Below are positions 61,536 through 64,000 of a stretch of 64,000 bases of DNA, piece by piece (position 1 is the stretch's first letter; each line of letters starts with the position of its first letter). The position numbers were made by a program, and so were the translations under genes. The stretch comes from an uncultured Bryobacteraceae bacterium. Lineage in GTDB: Bacteria > Acidobacteriota > Terriglobia > Bryobacterales > Bryobacteraceae. The stretch lies in the NCBI GenBank assembly GCA_937924525.1, contig CALDSU010000013.1:124001-188000 (forward strand), in the 5' to 3' direction. The notes below the pieces were generated by a model. That model had not been told where the DNA came from. It made no database searches and was given only the letters and a program-made list of their open reading frames with translations.

Positions 61536-62114
61536 GTGAAGCGAGTCGGTATTCTCGCGCTACAAGGCGACTTCGAGCGCCATCAGAAAGCGGTGGAATC
61601 GGCGGGGGGCGTCGTCTTCCTCGTGCGGCGGGCGGAAGAGCTGAACGGGTTGGATGGCCTGATTCTGCCGGGAGGCGAGAGCACGACGATGCTCAAGCTG
61701 CTGGAAGACGAAAAGTTGTTCGCGCCGGTGCGGGAGTTCTGCCAGCGGCGTCCGGCGTTCGGCACCTGCGCCGGCGCGATCCTGCTGGCCCAGGAAGTGA
61801 GCAACCCGTCGCAGGCGTCCTTCGGCTTGATCGACATGGCCGTCGAGCGCAACGCCTACGGACGGCAGATCGACAGTCACGTCCTGGCGGTCCATCCGGA
61901 GCCGGAATTCGCGCGGCGCACCAGCGAAGGCGATTTGGAGTGCGTGTTCATCCGCGCGCCGATCATCCGGCGCGTGGGCGCGGACGTGCGGGTGCTGGCC
62001 AGCGCCGAGGGCGCGCCCGTGCTGGTCGAGCAGGGTCCTCACCTGGCGGCGACGTTTCATCCGGAACTGACCCCGGATCTGCGGGTGCATCAGCTTTTCC
62101 TCAAGAAACTGTAG
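61536..62114 (+). CDS. pdxT: Pyridoxal 5'-phosphate synthase glutaminase subunit PdxT
   Basis: A 192-residue class I glutaminase starting at GTG. It hydrolyses glutamine and channels ammonia to PdxS. The triad is complete: Cys78 in FGTCAGAILLA, His175 and Glu177 in ATFHPELTPD; the oxyanion-type LPGGESTTMLKLL (residues 44-56) and ERNAYGRQIDS are PdxT hallmarks. It is 63 nt after pdxS. PdxS and PdxT form the DXP-independent B6 pathway, so no pdxJ is needed. Confidence 0.97.
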   Translation: MKRVGILALQGDFERHQKAVESAGGVVFLVRRAEELNGLDGLILPGGESTTMLKLLEDEKLFAPVREFCQRRPAFGTCAGAILLAQEVSNPSQASFGLIDMAVERNAYGRQIDSHVLAVHPEPEFARRTSEGDLECVFIRAPIIRRVGADVRVLASAEGAPVLVEQGPHLAATFHPELTPDLRVHQLFLKKL

Positions 62115-62121
62115 GGAAACC

Positions 62122-62532
62122 GTGGAACGTAAGAAGTTTCGGGTGGCCTTTGTGTGTCTGGGCAATGCGTGCCGCAGCCAGATGGCGGAAGGTTTCGCCC
62201 GGCGGTGGGCCGGAGACCGGATCGAGGTGCACAGCGCGGGACTGTTTCCCGCGGTGACCGTGCCGGCGCAGACCAAGCGGATGATGGCGGAAAAAGGGAT
62301 CGACATTTCCGATCAATTCCCGAAGGCGTTTGCGTTGTATCCGCCCGGCTATTTCGACCTGGTGGTGAACATGAGCGGGATGGAGACGCCCGGGCACACC
62401 CGGGTGGTGGTGTGGGACGTCGAGGACCCGTACGGATCCAGCGACCGCCGTTTCCGCCAGGTGCGCGACCAGATCGAGCGGCAGACGGAAGAGCTGTTGC
62501 TGGGGATGCGGGAGAGTTTGGAGGAAGAGTAG
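62122..62532 (+). CDS. Low-molecular-weight phosphatase / arsenate reductase-like protein
   Basis: A 136-residue protein (GTG start, 7 nt after pdxT) of the LMW protein-tyrosine-phosphatase fold. The P-loop is Cys12-LGNAC-Arg18-Ser (CX5R) in VAFVCLGNACRSQMAEGFAR, and the general-acid aspartate lies in VEDPYGSSDRRFRQ. The same fold is used by thioredoxin-coupled arsenate reductases, but the additional paired cysteines expected for that class are not evident. Its place behind pdxT suggests cotranscription; a role in B6-phosphate homeostasis is only speculation. Confidence 0.85.
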   Translation: MERKKFRVAFVCLGNACRSQMAEGFARRWAGDRIEVHSAGLFPAVTVPAQTKRMMAEKGIDISDQFPKAFALYPPGYFDLVVNMSGMETPGHTRVVVWDVEDPYGSSDRRFRQVRDQIERQTEELLLGMRESLEEE

Positions 62533-62770
62533 CAGGATCCGTGCAGGCGCCGGCGAGCGCCGGAAAGCTTCCGCAGCGACCGTTGTCATCACACCGCGAT
62601 GCCCCGACTTGCATCAGGGGCTTCTGGTCCGGTCAAATAGATTTTGCCGATGCTTCCGGTCGTGTTTCCGCCCCTTCCGCACTCCCTATGAGGATGACTT
62701 CGTTCGGCCCGTTTCCAAAAATCGATATGCGATTGAGTCTTTTCGCGCATCCTTTGTACGGGAGCGCTTC

Positions 62771-64000
62771 ATGAATCGATTGATCTTACCGTCCGCCGCC
62801 CTTTTGGCGTCTCTGGTCCTGGCGGCGAAGGCCACCGCGCAGGACGGTCCGGAATCCGTCAGACGCGGTCCCAAGCAGTTTCAGAAGCGGGTGCTTGTCA
62901 GTGGTCTGGAGGGGCCCTGGGAAGTGGCTTGGGGACCTGACAACATGCTCTGGGTCACCGAACGCACCGGCAAGCGGGTGACTCGCATCGATCCGACGAC
63001 GGGAGCCCGGCGCGCCGCCATCACCATCGACGAGGTGTCCGCGCCGGGCGGCCAGGACGGATTGCTGGGATTAACCTTTCACCCGGAGCTCCTGAAGGGG
63101 ACCGGCAACGATTTCGTCTACGTCGCCTACACCTACGTGGACAAGAACAAAGGCGCCGATCCCCACGTCGCTGATCCGGCGAGCCCCTATCGCCACCTGT
63201 ACGGCAAGATCGTCCGTTTGCGCTACGACGCCGCCAGCCAAACGCTCACTGACGCCGCCGACGTCCTGACGGGCCTGCCCGCTGGCGACGACCACAACGG
63301 CGGGCGCCTGAAATTCGGCCCTGGCAACAAGCTGTTTTTCACGACCGGCGACCAAGGCCACAACCAGTTCGGCAACTTCTGTCTGCCCATCGAATCGCAG
63401 CGCCTGCCCACCCGCCAGGAGGTGGCCGCGCGCGACTACGCGTCCTATGTGGGAAAGACGCTGCGGATCAATCCCGATGGCTCCATTCCGGCCGACAATC
63501 CGCGGTTAAACGGCGTAGTGAGCCACGTGTATACCTACGGCCACCGCAACCCGCAGGGTCTTGACATCGCCGCGAACGGGATCGTGTACTCCTCCGAGCA
63601 CGGCCCCAAGACCGATGACGAAATCAACATTCTGAGGGCGGGCGCCAACTACGGCTGGCCGCATGTCGCCGGTTTTCGGGACGATAAAGCTTATGTCTAC
63701 GCGCGCTGGGCCGAATCGCGCACGCCGTGCCCGGAGCTGAAGTACGACGACCTCGCGATCCCGGCTTCCGTGCCCCAGGAGCCGGAGTCGGTGTTCCGGA
63801 AACGCTTTGTCAATCCGCTGGCGACGATGTTCACGGTTCCAAACGGCTTCAATTTCGCCGACCCCGCCTGCGCGGGCGCCGATTTCATCTGCTGGCCCAC
63901 GGTGGGCGTGTCCAGCGTCGAGTACTACGAGTCGAAGGGATCCGGCATTCCTGGCTGGGACCGCGTCCTGCTGGTGACCACCCTGAAGCGAGGGTCTCTT
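62771..64000 (+). CDS. Secreted PQQ-type sugar dehydrogenase (GSDH family), 3' end cut by window edge
   Basis: 410 codons are present and the frame runs to the window end without a stop. A signal peptide (MNRLILPSAALLASLVLAAK) precedes a six-bladed-propeller glucose/sorbosone dehydrogenase-like domain: LEGPWEVAWGPDNMLWVTER, APGGQDGLLGLTFHPELLKG, LPAGDDHNGGRLKFGPGNKL, FTTGDQGHNQFGNF and HRNPQGLDIAANGIVYSSEH, where the histidine in DDHNGG and the arginine in HRNPQG are conserved in the family. It oxidises aldoses or related sugars in the periplasm using PQQ. The C-terminus lies outside. GGGAG 7 nt upstream supports the start. Confidence 0.9.
   Translation, partial: MNRLILPSAALLASLVLAAKATAQDGPESVRRGPKQFQKRVLVSGLEGPWEVAWGPDNMLWVTERTGKRVTRIDPTTGARRAAITIDEVSAPGGQDGLLGLTFHPELLKGTGNDFVYVAYTYVDKNKGADPHVADPASPYRHLYGKIVRLRYDAASQTLTDAADVLTGLPAGDDHNGGRLKFGPGNKLFFTTGDQGHNQFGNFCLPIESQRLPTRQEVAARDYASYVGKTLRINPDGSIPADNPRLNGVVSHVYTYGHRNPQGLDIAANGIVYSSEHGPKTDDEINILRAGANYGWPHVAGFRDDKAYVYARWAESRTPCPELKYDDLAIPASVPQEPESVFRKRFVNPLATMFTVPNGFNFADPACAGADFICWPTVGVSSVEYYESKGSGIPGWDRVLLVTTLKRGSL

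Noticed and set aside
1-64000. CRISPR array, insertion sequence, integrase or prophage
   Set aside because: No regular direct repeats with spacers, transposase or integrase motifs were seen anywhere in the window.

Overview
The window is a stretch of high-GC bacterial chromosome, by eye mostly 63-70% G+C, and it looks like an acidobacterium of the Solibacter/Bryobacter type. The evidence is a 1141-residue TonB-dependent receptor with an N-terminal carboxypeptidase-regulatory-like domain, two sets of planctomycete/acidobacterial secreted proteins (DUF1549/DUF1553 with DUF1501, and DUF1592 with DUF1552), many Tat-signal enzymes, a FecR/DUF6600 protein, a remnant resembling a PEP-CTERM tail, and dispersed GC-rich hairpin repeats. 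The lineage is inferred from gene content. Both window ends cut through genes.

Layout. 1-3593: a truncated DUF1549-LamG-DUF1553 protein and a DUF1501 Tat protein. 3594-5713: an AT-richer island with a PEP-CTERM-like remnant, a small membrane protein (putative immunity) and the orphan tip of an Rhs protein overlapping it by ATGA. 5825-7756: a TrbI-like secreted protein, tRNA-Ser(CGA), a dispersed repeat and a conserved hypothetical gene. 7823-12849: aconitase, an S66 peptidase and aroA. 12946-16171: two divergent DUF362 genes and an MmcQ/YjbR gene. 16185-18073: PPi-type phosphofructokinase and a methyltransferase. 18488-24454: the TonB-dependent receptor, an aldo/keto reductase and a propeller lipoprotein. 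24737-30826, minus strand: a hybrid histidine kinase, a metallophosphoesterase and a tandem metallo-beta-lactamase-fold protein. 30937-34555: TonB C-terminal protein, class III aminotransferase, M28 peptidase. 34728-37219: tRNA-Glu(CTC), an ECF sigma factor, an XRE-cupin regulator with a perfect 30-bp palindrome between them, and DinB.

37222-43976 is a tightly overlapping plus-strand operon of a TPR protein, an MFS transporter and two paralogous glycosyltransferases. 43982-49497 is a minus-strand operon of DUF1592, DUF1552, DoxX and an unknown Tat protein. 49662-53601 holds a UroD-like protein, a thioredoxin-fold protein, a TPR protein and a Tat-signal DegT/StrS aminotransferase. 53885-58932 holds a FecR/DUF6600 repeat protein and a GH42-like glycosidase. 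59075-62532 is a vitamin B6 operon: MocR-type regulator (pdxR-like), pdxS, pdxT and a low-molecular-weight phosphatase, with a candidate operator upstream. The window ends inside a secreted sugar dehydrogenase.

Functionally it combines core metabolism (aconitase, EPSP synthase, PPi-PFK, PLP synthase) with a large exported complement suited to scavenging complex organic matter. No CRISPR array, insertion sequence or phage was seen. The most notable points are the displaced Rhs tip/immunity cassette, the two candidate operators, the hairpin repeat family (one copy inside a coding sequence), and the unusual fusions or export signals on the glycosyltransferases, the MBL protein and the StrS aminotransferase.
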